This document shows, piece by piece, positions 1 through 11,532 of a stretch of 64,000 bases of DNA. The notes beneath the pieces are model-generated. The model was given only the letters and a program-made list of their open reading frames with translations. It did not search any database and was not told the DNA's origin. Position 1 is the stretch's first letter. Each line of letters opens with the position of its first letter. The stretch lies in contig NZ_CP109031.1 in the NCBI RefSeq assembly GCF_036226925.1, positions 9,597,322 to 9,661,321 on the forward strand. The letters are read 5' to 3'. The position numbers and the translations under genes are program-made. The DNA is from Streptomyces sp. NBC_00659 (lineage in GTDB: Bacteria > Actinomycetota > Actinomycetes > Streptomycetales > Streptomycetaceae).

Positions 1-1291
1 CCGTCCTCAAGCGTTCCGCGAGCGCCAGACCGCGTTCGGCGGATCCGCTCTGGACGGCCGCGGACAGCCCGTACTCCGTGTCGTTGGCCACCGCGACGGC
101 CTCGTCGTCGTCGGCCACCACGATCACCGGGGCCACCGGGCCGAAGATCTCCTCGCGGAACGCCGGCATCGCCGCCGTCACGCCGGCCAGCACCGTGGGC
201 CGGTAGAACGGACCGGTGTGGGTGCCGCCGGTCAGCACGCGGGCTCCGGCGGCCACGGTCTCGGCCACGAGCCGTTTCACCCGGGCCAGTTGGCCGTCGC
301 TGATCAGCGGTCCGAGGTCGACGTCCGCCGTCCACGGGTCGCCCACGGTCAGCTGCTCGGCCCGCTTGGCCAGCCGCTCCGTATACGCCTCGGCGACCGA
401 CTCCAGCACGATGTGCCGGCCGGCGGCCATGCACACCTGCCCGGAGTGGAAGAAGGAGGCCCAGGCGCCGGCCGAGGCGGCGACGTCGAGGTCCGCGTCG
501 TCCAGCACGATCAGCGCGTTGTTGCCGCCCAGTTCCAGCGAAGCCCGCTTCAGCAGGCGGCCCGTGGTGCGGCCGACCTCACGGCCGACCGCGGTGGAAC
601 CGGTGAACGCGATCATCGCCACGTCCGGGTCGGAGGTCAGCGCCGCACCTGGCCCGGCGTCGCCGGGCAGCACGTGGAGGACACCCTCGGGCAGTCCGGC
701 CTCCTCGAACAGCCGGGCTGTCACCCAGCCGCCGGAGACCGGGGTCTGCTCGTCCGGTTTGAGGACGACGGCGTTGCCCAGGGCCAGGGCGGGGGCGACC
801 GCGCGCATGCCGAGGAGCAGGGGCACGTTCCACGGGCTGATCACCCCGACCACGCCCAGCGGGATGCGCCGGCCCACGCTGTGCCGGCCGGGCTGCGAGG
901 GCAGCAGATGGCCGTGCGGGCGGCCGGGCAGTGCGGCGGCGGCCCACAGCTCGTCGGCCACGGCACCGACTTCGTACTCCGCCTTGCCGCGTACGCCGCC
1001 GCCCTCGCGGATGAGCCACGACACGACCTCGGGGGCGTGCGCCTCCAGCAGTTGCGCGGCCCGGCGCAGCACCGCGGCCCGCTCGGCCGCAGGCGTCGCG
1101 GCCCACGCGGGCTGGGCGAGGGCGGCGCCGCGGGCCGCCGCGCGGATGTCCGAGGCGTCGGCCGTACCCACCGTGGCGAGGGCGCGGCCTGTCGCGGGCT
1201 CCGTCGTGGCGGCGGCGCCGCCCGCGGGGGCCCGCCAGCCCTGGCTGAACACCTTCCCGTGCAGTGCGGTGGGGTCCACCAATCGGGGCAT
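1..1291 (-). CDS. Benzaldehyde-type NAD(P)-dependent aldehyde dehydrogenase (3' end cut off by window)
   Basis: 430 codons are visible; the C-terminus lies left of the window. The protein begins MPRLVDPTALHGKVF from an ATG preceded by GGGAG. It carries the aldehyde dehydrogenase signatures: the cofactor-loop motif FTGSTAVG, the general-base motif LELGG with Glu253, and the catalytic Cys287 in GQVCMAAGRH. That cysteine context is typical of benzaldehyde and vanillin dehydrogenases. It is the last gene of the leftward dpgA operon, starting 31 bases after the decarboxylase stop. Inference: it oxidises 3,5-dihydroxybenzaldehyde to 3,5-dihydroxybenzoate, the acid then activated by the CoA-ligase domain of the first PKS. 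Family certain, substrate from context. Confidence 0.92.
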   Translation of the reverse strand, partial: MPRLVDPTALHGKVFSQGWRAPAGGAAATTEPATGRALATVGTADASDIRAAARGAALAQPAWAATPAAERAAVLRRAAQLLEAHAPEVVSWLIREGGGVRGKAEYEVGAVADELWAAAALPGRPHGHLLPSQPGRHSVGRRIPLGVVGVISPWNVPLLLGMRAVAPALALGNAVVLKPDEQTPVSGGWVTARLFEEAGLPEGVLHVLPGDAGPGAALTSDPDVAMIAFTGSTAVGREVGRTTGRLLKRASLELGGNNALIVLDDADLDVAASAGAWASFFHSGQVCMAAGRHIVLESVAEAYTERLAKRAEQLTVGDPWTADVDLGPLISDGQLARVKRLVAETVAAGARVLTGGTHTGPFYRPTVLAGVTAAMPAFREEIFGPVAPVIVVADDDEAVAVANDTEYGLSAAVQSGSAERGLALAERLRT

Positions 1292-1322
1292 CTTCCAGCT
1301 CTCCCTCAGTCGTGGCGGGTGA

Positions 1323-5004
<3,682 letters not shown>

Positions 5005-5033
5005 TCCGAATCCCGCTTTCCTGTGAGTGGAGT

Positions 5034-6107
5034 TCAGTACTGGACGAGCGCCGTCTCGATCTGCGATCCGGGACCCATGGTCATGAAGATTCCGTGCTCG
5101 CCCTTTTGGACGACGCCTTCCTCCAGCAGCCGTTGATAGGAGAAGAGGAAGGAACCGCTGGAGAGATTTCCGTAGTCGCGCAGCACACTCGTCGTGTGGC
5201 GAAGGTCGTGCCGGGTGAGTCCGAGATTGACGTCCACCGAGTCGATGACCTTCTTTCCACCGGAATGCACGATCCAGTGGGCGATGTCGCTGCGCCGCAG
5301 CCCGGTGCCGTCGAGCAGCTCACCGATGACGATCTCGGCGTGGGCGCCGACCGCGTAGGGAACCTCGCGGTCGAGGAAGAAGCTGAACTTCCCGGCCTCG
5401 TCGTCCCAGTCGTAGCGCATCGCGTCGATCGCCTCGGTGATCATGTAGCTCGCGAACTTGAGCACCGTGGCCCCGGGACGGGTGCCGCCTCCCTCGCCGT
5501 CGGCCATGACGGCGACGGCCGCGGCGCCGTCCCCGAACAGGCTGTTGACGACGGCGGTCCGCATGGTGCCGTCGAAGACGTACGCGGCCGAGCAGGACTC
5601 GGAGCACACCATCAGGGCGAGTCGGCCGGGGTTGGCCGAGGCCCAGGCGGTCGTGGCGGTCAGCCCGTTGAGACCCGCGTTGCAGCCCATGCCGACCACG
5701 TCGAGCCGACGGGTGTGCGGGGACAGCGGCAGCTCCTTGATCAGTTTCGCGCTGAGGCCGGGGGTGAGGAAACCCGTGGTGGTGACGCAGGCGAGGTAGC
5801 CGATGTCGTCCGGCTCGGCGCCGATGTCCTTGAGGCAGGACCGCAGCGCCCGGGCGCCCATGTCGACGCCCCACCTGGCGTGCTTGGCGAGCAGTTCGCC
5901 CTGGCTCTCCATGCGGCGCCGGCCGTCCTCCCCCACCGGGGGAAGGTTCAGATAGCGGCGCTCGATCGCGCTGTTCTGAAAGACCGAGACTATTTTCTCG
6001 TTCTCGATGCCGAAGGCGTCCAGAACTTCCTGCTGCGAGTAGCTGTGCGGCGGAGTCGCCGTCCCGACACCGAGTATTCGTGGAAGCGGCGAAACTACCG
6101 GCATCAT
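5034..6107 (-). CDS. dpgA: DpgA-like type III polyketide synthase (3,5-dihydroxyphenylacetyl-CoA synthase)
   Basis: 357 aa. Two tandem ATGs (6107 and 6104) follow AGGGA with normal spacing; the first is used here. The catalytic triad of the chalcone synthase fold is visible: Cys142 in GMGCNAGLNGL, His281 in IVHSGGKK and Asn314 in YGNLSSGS. DpgA homologues prime and extend with malonyl-CoA and make the resorcinol ring. It is the first gene of a five-gene leftward operon that would feed 3,5-dihydroxybenzoate to the PKS. A TTCTGC-acc-GCAGAA hairpin (6120-6134) sits just upstream of the ribosome binding site. Alkylresorcinol or chalcone-type synthases are alternatives, but the dpgB and dpgC neighbours decide it. 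Confidence 0.93.
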   Translation of the reverse strand: MMPVVSPLPRILGVGTATPPHSYSQQEVLDAFGIENEKIVSVFQNSAIERRYLNLPPVGEDGRRRMESQGELLAKHARWGVDMGARALRSCLKDIGAEPDDIGYLACVTTTGFLTPGLSAKLIKELPLSPHTRRLDVVGMGCNAGLNGLTATTAWASANPGRLALMVCSESCSAAYVFDGTMRTAVVNSLFGDGAAAVAVMADGEGGGTRPGATVLKFASYMITEAIDAMRYDWDDEAGKFSFFLDREVPYAVGAHAEIVIGELLDGTGLRRSDIAHWIVHSGGKKVIDSVDVNLGLTRHDLRHTTSVLRDYGNLSSGSFLFSYQRLLEEGVVQKGEHGIFMTMGPGSQIETALVQY

Positions 6108-6235
6108 GTGGTGATCCCTTTCTGCACCGCAGAATTTCATTGGCATGAAGGTCGCACCGTTGAACATACAGGCGCCGGGCGGTAATTCGCCACAATGGAT
6201 TATCGGGCGATTTTCCGACGGAAAGCAGGGGGTGA

Positions 6236-6253
6236 TAGGGGTTCGATAGGGGT
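6236..6253. promoter_or_regulatory. TAGGGGT direct repeat, activator-box candidate
   Basis: Two exact copies of GATAGGGGT are spaced 11 bases apart (TAGGGGT at 6236-6242 and 6247-6253), one helical turn, so a dimer could bind one face. Read toward dpgA they are ACCCCTA boxes about 130 bases upstream of its start. Similar boxes occur upstream of the methyltransferase and the halogenase. An 11-bp direct repeat suits a SARP- or LAL-type activator, but no such regulator gene is in this window. Confidence 0.5.
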
Positions 6254-6376
6254 GGTTGTCCGAGAGGGCTTTCGAGGTATGGAATTCGCGTGGCGGGCGG
6301 CCCGCGGGGCCGGTGCCCGCGGTCGGGGTCCGGCCCAGGTGCGGCCGGGGTCCGGCCGGGGCTCGGTCGAAGCCGC

Positions 6377-6404
6377 TTGACGCCGCCCCCGAAAGTGATA
6401 GAGT
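6377..6404 (+). promoter_or_regulatory. Promoter candidate for the TetR-family gene
   Basis: TTGACG (6377-6382) and TAGAGT (6399-6404) are separated by 16 bases, a good match to a housekeeping-type promoter. The -10 element abuts the first operator repeat, so bound repressor would cover the transcription start, as expected for autoregulation. Confidence 0.55.
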
Positions 6405-6476
6405 CTCTCGATATGAGAGAGGCTCTCGAAGTGAGATGGCCTCTCGAAGTGAGATGGCCTCTCGAAGTGATAGGTT
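6405..6476. repeat. Four tandem 18-bp repeats, probable TetR-family operator array
   Basis: Units at 6405-6422, 6423-6440, 6441-6458 and 6459-6476. The two central units are identical (CTCTCGAAGTGAGATGGC); the outer ones differ at a few positions. Each unit contains a small dyad, TCTC-n5-GAGA; in the first it is extended to TCTCTC-gatat-GAGAGA (6404-6420). The array sits between the promoter-like -10 and the ribosome binding site of the downstream regulator gene. Inference: cooperative binding sites for that regulator. Confidence 0.7.
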
Positions 6477-6500
6477 CTCTCTGGATGCAGGGACGGGGTG

Positions 6501-7085
6501 ATGGACATGGGGCTGCGTGAGGCCAACCGGCAGCGCGTGATGGGTGAGGCACGCCGTGAGGCGCTGGCTCTCTTCGTGAAGCAGGGCTTCGAGGCGACCA
6601 CCGTCGAGCAGATCGCGAGCGCCGCGGGCATCTCGTCGGCCACCTTCTACCGTCACTTCCGCGCCAAGGAGGACGTGCTCTTCAACGAGGGCTACGACCC
6701 CTTCCTGGAGCGCGCGTTCGCCGGCCGTCCGGCCGGCGAACCGCTCGCGGAGGTCGTCCGCACCGTCTACCAGGAGTTCGCCGCCCGTCTGCTGGAGGCC
6801 GACCACCAAGCCCTGTTGCTCAGGCACCGTCTGATGAGCAGCGTCCCCGCCCTGCGGGACCGGCTGATGAGGGAGGAGCGCACCAACCTCGACCAGCTGG
6901 TCAACCTCCTGGCCGACCGGGTCGGCCGCAGCCCCGACGACTTCGAGGTGCGCCTCGCGGCGGCGGCCGTCAACGCGGCCTTCGCGCAGGCGGCCCAGTA
7001 CTGGCTGGACCGGGACTGTGCCCCCCAGCTACCCGATCTCATGGAACTCGCCATGGACCGCATCAAGGGCGTCCTCGCCTTCTGA
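6501..7085 (+). CDS. TetR/AcrR-family transcriptional regulator
   Basis: 194 aa. The ATG at 6501 is chosen because AGGGA ends 7 bases before it; a GTG three bases upstream and an ATG at 6507 have worse spacing. The N-terminal helix-turn-helix is clear (LFVKQGFEATTVEQIASAAG then ISSATFYRHFRAKEDVLF), followed by a helical ligand-binding domain. It probably represses itself through the 18-bp repeat array upstream, and perhaps the MDR reductase and ABC exporter genes downstream or the divergent dpgA operon. A likely inducer is the cluster product or an intermediate. A strong hairpin follows the stop, so it can be transcribed alone. Confidence 0.92.
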   Translation: MDMGLREANRQRVMGEARREALALFVKQGFEATTVEQIASAAGISSATFYRHFRAKEDVLFNEGYDPFLERAFAGRPAGEPLAEVVRTVYQEFAARLLEADHQALLLRHRLMSSVPALRDRLMREERTNLDQLVNLLADRVGRSPDDFEVRLAAAAVNAAFAQAAQYWLDRDCAPQLPDLMELAMDRIKGVLAF

Positions 7086-7104
7086 CCAGCACTGATCCGC
7101 GCTA

Positions 7105-7137
7105 CGTCCGTTCCGGTCCGCCGGATCGGAACGGACG
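7105..7137 (+). terminator. Intrinsic-type hairpin after the tetR-type gene
   Basis: Perfect 11-bp stem CGTCCGTTCCG / CGGAACGGACG with an 11-base loop, starting 20 bases after the stop codon. It has no clear U-run, which is common in Streptomyces. Confidence 0.75.
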
Positions 7138-7310
7138 GCTCCAGTCACGCTCGAGTCATACGAGAGTGCCGTACGGGATGACCAAGGCATGCGCCTCGCC
7201 GGTACGAGCACCTCGCGCGTCACACGTACGCCCGTTTCCCGCACTGGCACCAGCACATCTACCGGTAAGCAATGCGAAATCCCTTATGGCCACATTCTGG
7301 AGGCATCCCC

Positions 7311-8261
7311 ATGCGCGCAGCTGTAGTTCACACCGTCGGCCAGGCCCCCCGTTACGCCGAGTTCGAGGAGCCGACCGCCGGCCAGGGTGAGGTCCTGATC
7401 GATGTCAAGGCCGCCGCCCTGACCAACCTGACCCGCCTGGTCACCCGCGACCCCGACTACTCGGAGGGACGCACCCCGCCGTTCGTCGCCGGCGTCGAGG
7501 GCGTCGGCACACTGCCCGACGGCCGCCGGGTCGGATTCGGCGCCCGCCGCGCCCCGTTCGGCTCGCTGGCCGAGAAGAGCGTGTCCCCCGGCATCCTGCT
7601 CTTCGACGTCCCGGACGGCGTCGACGACATCACCGCGGCCGGGCTCATCAACCCCTCCCTGTCGTCCTGGCTGCCGCTGGCCTCCCACATCCAGCTCCAG
7701 CAGGGCGAGTCCGTGCTCGTCCTCGGCGCCACCGGTGTCGCCGGCCAGCTCGCCGTCCAGATCGCCAAGATCCTGGGCGCCGGCCGCGTCGTCGCCGCCG
7801 GCCGCAACGAGGAGGTCCTCAAGCAGCTCCTGAACCGCGGGGCGGACGCGATCGTCCCGCTCGGCGGAAGCGACGAGGAGGTCGCCGCCGCGTACGCGGA
7901 CGCCATCGGCGACGGATTCAACGTCGTGCTCGACTACGTGTGGGGCCACCCGGCCGAACAGTTCCTCGAGGCCCTGCCCCGCGAACTCGTCGTCAAGTCC
8001 GGCGTCCGCTACCTGCAGATCGGCAACAGCGCCGGCCGGCTCGCCGCCATCGACGGCAACGCGCTGCGCCGCAGCGGTGTGACCATCATCGGCTCCGGCT
8101 CCCTGCCCGACCTCGACGAGGTCAAGGCGATCTGGGGCCGCGTCATGACGGAGACGGCCGCCGGCAACCTGAAGATCGACGTGGTGACCGCCCCGCTCTC
8201 GGAGATCGAGACCCGCTGGGAGGCGGACGTTCCCGGCAAGCGGACCGTCATCACCATCTGA
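7311..8261 (+). CDS. MDR-superfamily (quinone oxidoreductase-like) reductase
   Basis: 316 aa. The start MRAAVVHTVGQAP is supported by TGGAGG 7 bases upstream; an earlier in-frame start at 7272 is not. It is a medium-chain dehydrogenase/reductase with the Rossmann motif VLGATGVAGQLAVQIAK, so NADPH-dependent. It lacks the structural-zinc cysteines, as in quinone oxidoreductase-like members. It is too short for crotonyl-CoA carboxylase/reductase. It lies between the TetR regulator and the exporter genes, and such regulator-MDR pairs often serve redox stress or detoxification. It could instead reduce a quinone or enone of the product. Role not settled. Confidence 0.85.
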   Translation: MRAAVVHTVGQAPRYAEFEEPTAGQGEVLIDVKAAALTNLTRLVTRDPDYSEGRTPPFVAGVEGVGTLPDGRRVGFGARRAPFGSLAEKSVSPGILLFDVPDGVDDITAAGLINPSLSSWLPLASHIQLQQGESVLVLGATGVAGQLAVQIAKILGAGRVVAAGRNEEVLKQLLNRGADAIVPLGGSDEEVAAAYADAIGDGFNVVLDYVWGHPAEQFLEALPRELVVKSGVRYLQIGNSAGRLAAIDGNALRRSGVTIIGSGSLPDLDEVKAIWGRVMTETAAGNLKIDVVTAPLSEIETRWEADVPGKRTVITI

Positions 8262-8285
8262 CCCGCCGAAAATCCCCCGCGGCGG

Positions 8286-8330
8286 GGCGAGAGGGGCGGG
8301 CGGCAGCACGCCGCCCGCCCCGATCTCGCC
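8286..8330 (+). terminator. Long GC hairpin between the MDR gene and the ABC genes
   Basis: A 12-bp perfect stem, GGGGCGGGCGGC (8293-8304) and GCCGCCCGCCCC (8310-8321), is extended by GGCGAGA/TCTCGCC after a two-base bulge. It lies 25 bases after the MDR stop and probably terminates or attenuates transcription. Confidence 0.7.
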
Positions 8331-8340
8331 GCACCGCACA

Positions 8341-8376
8341 AGGACCGCACCACCAGACAGGACCGCACCACCAGCA
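8341..8376. repeat. Two-copy 18-bp tandem repeat upstream of the ABC ATPase gene
   Basis: The unit AGGACCGCACCACCAGAC at 8341-8358 is repeated at 8359-8376 with changes only in the last two bases. It lies in the 156-base gap before the ATPase gene; it could be an operator or a simple slippage duplication. Confidence 0.45.
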
Positions 8377-8417
8377 CACCGACCCGTGCGGCACGCACCG
8401 GAGGGAGGGAGACACCC

Positions 8418-9368
8418 ATGAACGATTCCGTGATCGAGGCCGTGGGCCTCACCAAGACATACGGAACCGCCACCGTCCTGGAGGACGTGAGCCTGGCGGT
8501 GCCCCGCGGCACCGTCCTCGCACTGCTCGGACACAACGGCGCGGGCAAGACCACCCTGGTCGACATCCTGACCACCACGCTGCCCCCGACCGCGGGCACC
8601 GCCAGGATCGCCGGGTACGACGTGACACGGCGGCCCGACGAGGTACGCCGCAGGATCGGCGTCACCGGCCAGTTCGCCTCCGTCGACGACGGGCTGTCCG
8701 CCGTCGACAACCTGGTGCTCCTGGCGCGACTGCTCGGCGCGGGCCGCCGCCAGGCCGCCGCGCGCGCGGACGAACTCATCACCCTGTTCGACCTGACCGG
8801 CGCCGCCCGCAAACCCGTCCGCACCTACTCGGGCGGCATGCGCAGGCGCCTCGACCTCGCCGCCGGACTCATCGGCAACCCCGAGGTCATCTTCCTCGAC
8901 GAGCCGACCACCGGCCTCGACCCGGCCGCCCGGCTCGCCCTGTGGGAGGTCGTCGAACAGCAGGTCCGCGCGGGCGCCACCGTCCTGCTGACCACCCAGT
9001 ACCTGGAGGAGGCCGACCGGCTCGCCGACTCCATCATCCTGCTCGCCTCGGGCCGCGTCGTGGCCTCCGGCACCCCCGCCGAGCTCAAGGCACGGGCCGG
9101 ACAGCACTCCGTCACCGTCACCTTCGACAACGCGAGCCTCGTGCCGCAGGCGACCGAGGCACTGCTGCGCGCCGGCCTCGCACCCGCCCACGACGAGGGC
9201 GGCACCACCGTCACCACCCCGCTGACGGCGGCCCGCGACGTCGCCACCGTCGTCCGTGCCCTGGACGAGCACGGCATCGACTTCACCGGGCTGTCCATGG
9301 CGGAACCCACTCTCGACGACGTGTACCTCACCTACGCCCACCGCCCCGCGGCGGTCGCAACAGCCTGA
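8418..9368 (+). CDS. ABC transporter ATP-binding protein (DrrA-like drug exporter)
   Basis: 316 aa with a strong GGAGGGAGGGAG ribosome binding site. Walker A is GHNGAGKTT, the signature is YSGGMRRRLDLA, and Walker B is VIFLDEPTTGLD. The C-terminal extension beyond the ATPase core resembles DrrA-type exporters, which pump aromatic polyketides out with a separate membrane subunit. The permease follows 19 bases later. Inference: self-resistance by export of the cluster product, with expression possibly under the TetR regulator upstream. Confidence 0.93.
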   Translation: MNDSVIEAVGLTKTYGTATVLEDVSLAVPRGTVLALLGHNGAGKTTLVDILTTTLPPTAGTARIAGYDVTRRPDEVRRRIGVTGQFASVDDGLSAVDNLVLLARLLGAGRRQAAARADELITLFDLTGAARKPVRTYSGGMRRRLDLAAGLIGNPEVIFLDEPTTGLDPAARLALWEVVEQQVRAGATVLLTTQYLEEADRLADSIILLASGRVVASGTPAELKARAGQHSVTVTFDNASLVPQATEALLRAGLAPAHDEGGTTVTTPLTAARDVATVVRALDEHGIDFTGLSMAEPTLDDVYLTYAHRPAAVATA

Positions 9369-9387
9369 TCACGAAAGGAGACCGGCC

Positions 9388-10218
9388 ATGACCAGCACCG
9401 TTCCCAAGGCGACCGCCACCGCATTACGCACCGACACCTGGCGCGGCACCGGCGTCGCCACCCAGATCCTCGTCCTCAGCGAGAAGTCGCTCAGGCGGCT
9501 CGTCACCGACCCCAAACTCCTGCTGTTCAGCGTGCTCCAGCCGCTGATCCTCCTGCTGCTGTTCGGGCAGATCTTCAACAGCATCTCCAAGACACCGGAC
9601 TTCCCCGCGGGCGTCAGCTACATCGACTTCCTCGTCCCGGCGATCATGGTCAACACGGCCATGCAGTCGGCACTGCTGTCCGGCACCGGCCTCAACGAAG
9701 AGATCAAGAACGGCATGGTGGCCCGCTTCCGCACCCTGCCGATCTGGCTGGGCTCGGTCCTGGTCGCCCGCAGCGTCTTCGACCTGGCCCGCGGCGCCAT
9801 CCGGCTCGCCCTCATGGTGCTCCTGGCCGTCGCACTGTTCGGCTTCTCACCGGCCGGCGGCGTCCTGGGCATCCTCGGCGCCTTCGGGCTCGCCCTGGCC
9901 ATCGGCTGGGGGCTGGGCTGGGTGTTCCTCGCCCTCGCGGTCTGGCTGCGCAACGGCGAGTCCATGCAGGCGGTCGGCTTCCTGGCCATGTTCCCGCTGA
10001 TGTTCGCCTCCAACGCCTTCGTCCCCGTCGACGGCCTGCCCGGCTGGCTCGGCGCGGTCGCCACGGTCAACCCGATGACGTACGGCGTCGAGGCCGCCCG
10101 CGACCTCACTCTCGCCCACCCCGTCGGCTGGGGCGCCCTCATCGCGGTCGCCCTCTCCGCGGCGATCGGCGCGATCGCCATCCCCGTCGCCGTCCGCGGC
10201 TTCCGCCGCCCGGCCTGA
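9388..10218 (+). CDS. ABC-2 type transporter permease (DrrB-like)
   Basis: 276 aa. The ATG at 9388 has AAAGGAG 7 bases upstream. The N-terminus is cytoplasmic and polar; about six hydrophobic segments follow, beginning with LLLFSVLQPLILLLLFGQIF and ending near the C-terminus. It has the ABC-2 layout including NEEIKNGMVARFRTLPI. It partners the ATPase encoded just upstream. The gene ends at a bidirectional hairpin shared with the opposing monooxygenase gene. Confidence 0.92.
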   Translation: MTSTVPKATATALRTDTWRGTGVATQILVLSEKSLRRLVTDPKLLLFSVLQPLILLLLFGQIFNSISKTPDFPAGVSYIDFLVPAIMVNTAMQSALLSGTGLNEEIKNGMVARFRTLPIWLGSVLVARSVFDLARGAIRLALMVLLAVALFGFSPAGGVLGILGAFGLALAIGWGLGWVFLALAVWLRNGESMQAVGFLAMFPLMFASNAFVPVDGLPGWLGAVATVNPMTYGVEAARDLTLAHPVGWGALIAVALSAAIGAIAIPVAVRGFRRPA

Positions 10219-10263
10219 CCGACCCCCTGAAAGGGCCCGTCCCCCGCGGGCCCACCCCGAAGA

Positions 10264-10299
10264 GGTTCGGCCCCCTCTCCCACGAGAGGGGGCCGAACC
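10264..10299. terminator. Bidirectional terminator between convergent genes
   Basis: Perfect 16-bp stem, GGTTCGGCCCCCTCTC (10264-10279) and GAGAGGGGGCCGAACC (10284-10299), with a CCAC loop. It sits between the permease stop and the monooxygenase stop, so it can end both transcripts. Confidence 0.9.
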
Positions 10300-10323
10300 G
10301 TCACCGGCAGCAGCGGGAACGGA

Positions 10324-11532
10324 TCACGCCACCCGCAGCGACCGCGCCGGCAGCGGCGGAGCGTCGTCGTTCAAGTAGTTGCTCAGACTGCGCAGCTGGG
10401 ACCGCTGGTACGAGGTCATCGGCAGCAGGCCGCCCACCACACGCAGCAGCCCGGGCGGCAGCGGCAGATTGCGGCGGCCCATCATCGTGGCGATCGAGTG
10501 CATCTTCCGCATCCGGGGCCAGCGCAGCGCCTCGTACCGGCGCAACGCCTCCCGAGGAGTCGCCCCCGGCTGGGACAGCACCCGGTTCAGCACCCACGCG
10601 TCCTCCAGCGCCTGGCACAGACCCATGCCCAGCCGCGGCGGCACCGCGTGCGCCGCGTCGCCCAGCAGGGTCACCGGCCCGGCGGACCAGTTCTCCCGCA
10701 CGCTGTGCAGGATGTGCGGAAAGACACCGACATCCGCGTCGGTGATCGTCTCCAGCAGCGTCGGCATCGGCGTGGACGTCCAGTGCCCGAACCGCTCCCG
10801 CAGGTTACGCACCGCGGAGGCACCCGGCGCGGCCGGCCTGCCGTCCACCCCGGGCGGGGCCGTGTCGCCGTCCCTGAAGGGCAGTTCGAACGCCCAGTAC
10901 ACCTCGCCACCGCCGACGGGGTGCACCACACAGATGCCCTCCTTGCCGTACAGCGAGTGGATCCGCGAACCATGGGCGAACTCGTGCGGCAGCTTGGTGA
11001 TGCCGTGCCAGGTCGCATCGCCCAGATAGACGGCCGGCTGCTCGTCCACCAGCAGCCGCCGCACCTGCGACCGGTGCCCGTCCGCACCCAGCACCACATC
11101 ACCCACGGCCCGCGTGCCGTCCTCGAAGGCCACGGTCGCCTTCCCGCCGGCCTCCTCGACGGCCACCGCCCGCTTGCCGAACCGCACCACGCCGTCCGGC
11201 AGCCGCCCGGCCAGCTTCGCCAGCACATGACCGCGCTTGGTCACCAGGATCTCGGCACCGAAGTGCCGCGCCAGCCGCGACAGATCCAGCCGCATCAGCC
11301 GGGTGTCCCCGTCCGCGACCAGGTCCAGCGCCTCCATACGCGCCCCGTCGACGCTCTCGGCCGGGACCCCCAACTCGTCGAGGATTCCCGTGGCGTTGGG
11401 GTACAGCAGCACGCCGTTGCCGTCCGTACGCAGCTGGTCGGCGGCCTCATACACCTCCACCTCGTGGCGCTGCGACAGCGCGACCGCAGCGGCCACGCCG
11501 CCCACACCGGCGCCCACAATGATGATCTTCAT
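10324..11532 (-). CDS. Group A FAD-dependent aromatic monooxygenase
   Basis: 402 aa. The ATG overlaps the stop of the last PKS gene (ATGA, 11529-11532), so it is translationally coupled to it. It shows the FAD-binding GxGxxG ([15 protein letters not shown]), the DG motif [13 protein letters not shown] and the GD motif [16 protein letters not shown]. This class hydroxylates phenols or performs epoxidation or Baeyer-Villiger chemistry with NAD(P)H and O2. Close coupling to the terminal PKS gene suggests a tailoring step on the released aryl polyketide, either on the resorcinol ring or on the dicarbonyl/pyrone end. The exact position cannot be read from sequence. Confidence 0.92.
   Translation of the reverse strand: MKIIIVGAGVGGVAAAVALSQRHEVEVYEAADQLRTDGNGVLLYPNATGILDELGVPAESVDGARMEALDLVADGDTRLMRLDLSRLARHFGAEILVTKRGHVLAKLAGRLPDGVVRFGKRAVAVEEAGGKATVAFEDGTRAVGDVVLGADGHRSQVRRLLVDEQPAVYLGDATWHGITKLPHEFAHGSRIHSLYGKEGICVVHPVGGGEVYWAFELPFRDGDTAPPGVDGRPAAPGASAVRNLRERFGHWTSTPMPTLLETITDADVGVFPHILHSVRENWSAGPVTLLGDAAHAVPPRLGMGLCQALEDAWVLNRVLSQPGATPREALRRYEALRWPRMRKMHSIATMMGRRNLPLPPGLLRVVGGLLPMTSYQRSQLRSLSNYLNDDAPPLPARSLRVA

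Larger units (their letters stand above)
6108..6500. promoter_or_regulatory. Divergent control region between dpgA and the tetR-type gene
   Basis: 393 bases with no credible gene. From left to right it holds the dpgA leader hairpin (6120-6134), a stretch of lower GC around 6180-6230, two TAGGGGT direct repeats (6236-6253), a rightward promoter-like pair (6377-6404), and an array of four 18-bp repeats (6405-6476) just before the regulator start. The arrangement suggests that the starter-unit operon and the regulator and exporter unit share control from this region. Confidence 0.75.

Noticed and set aside
6405..6476. 18-bp repeats as a CRISPR array
   Set aside because: The units are contiguous with no spacers and contain small dyads; they sit at a regulator promoter.
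7311..8261. MDR gene as a crotonyl-CoA carboxylase/reductase supplying ethylmalonyl-CoA
   Set aside because: At 316 aa it is too short and lacks the extra CO2-binding region expected of the roughly 445-residue enzyme; it resembles quinone oxidoreductases.
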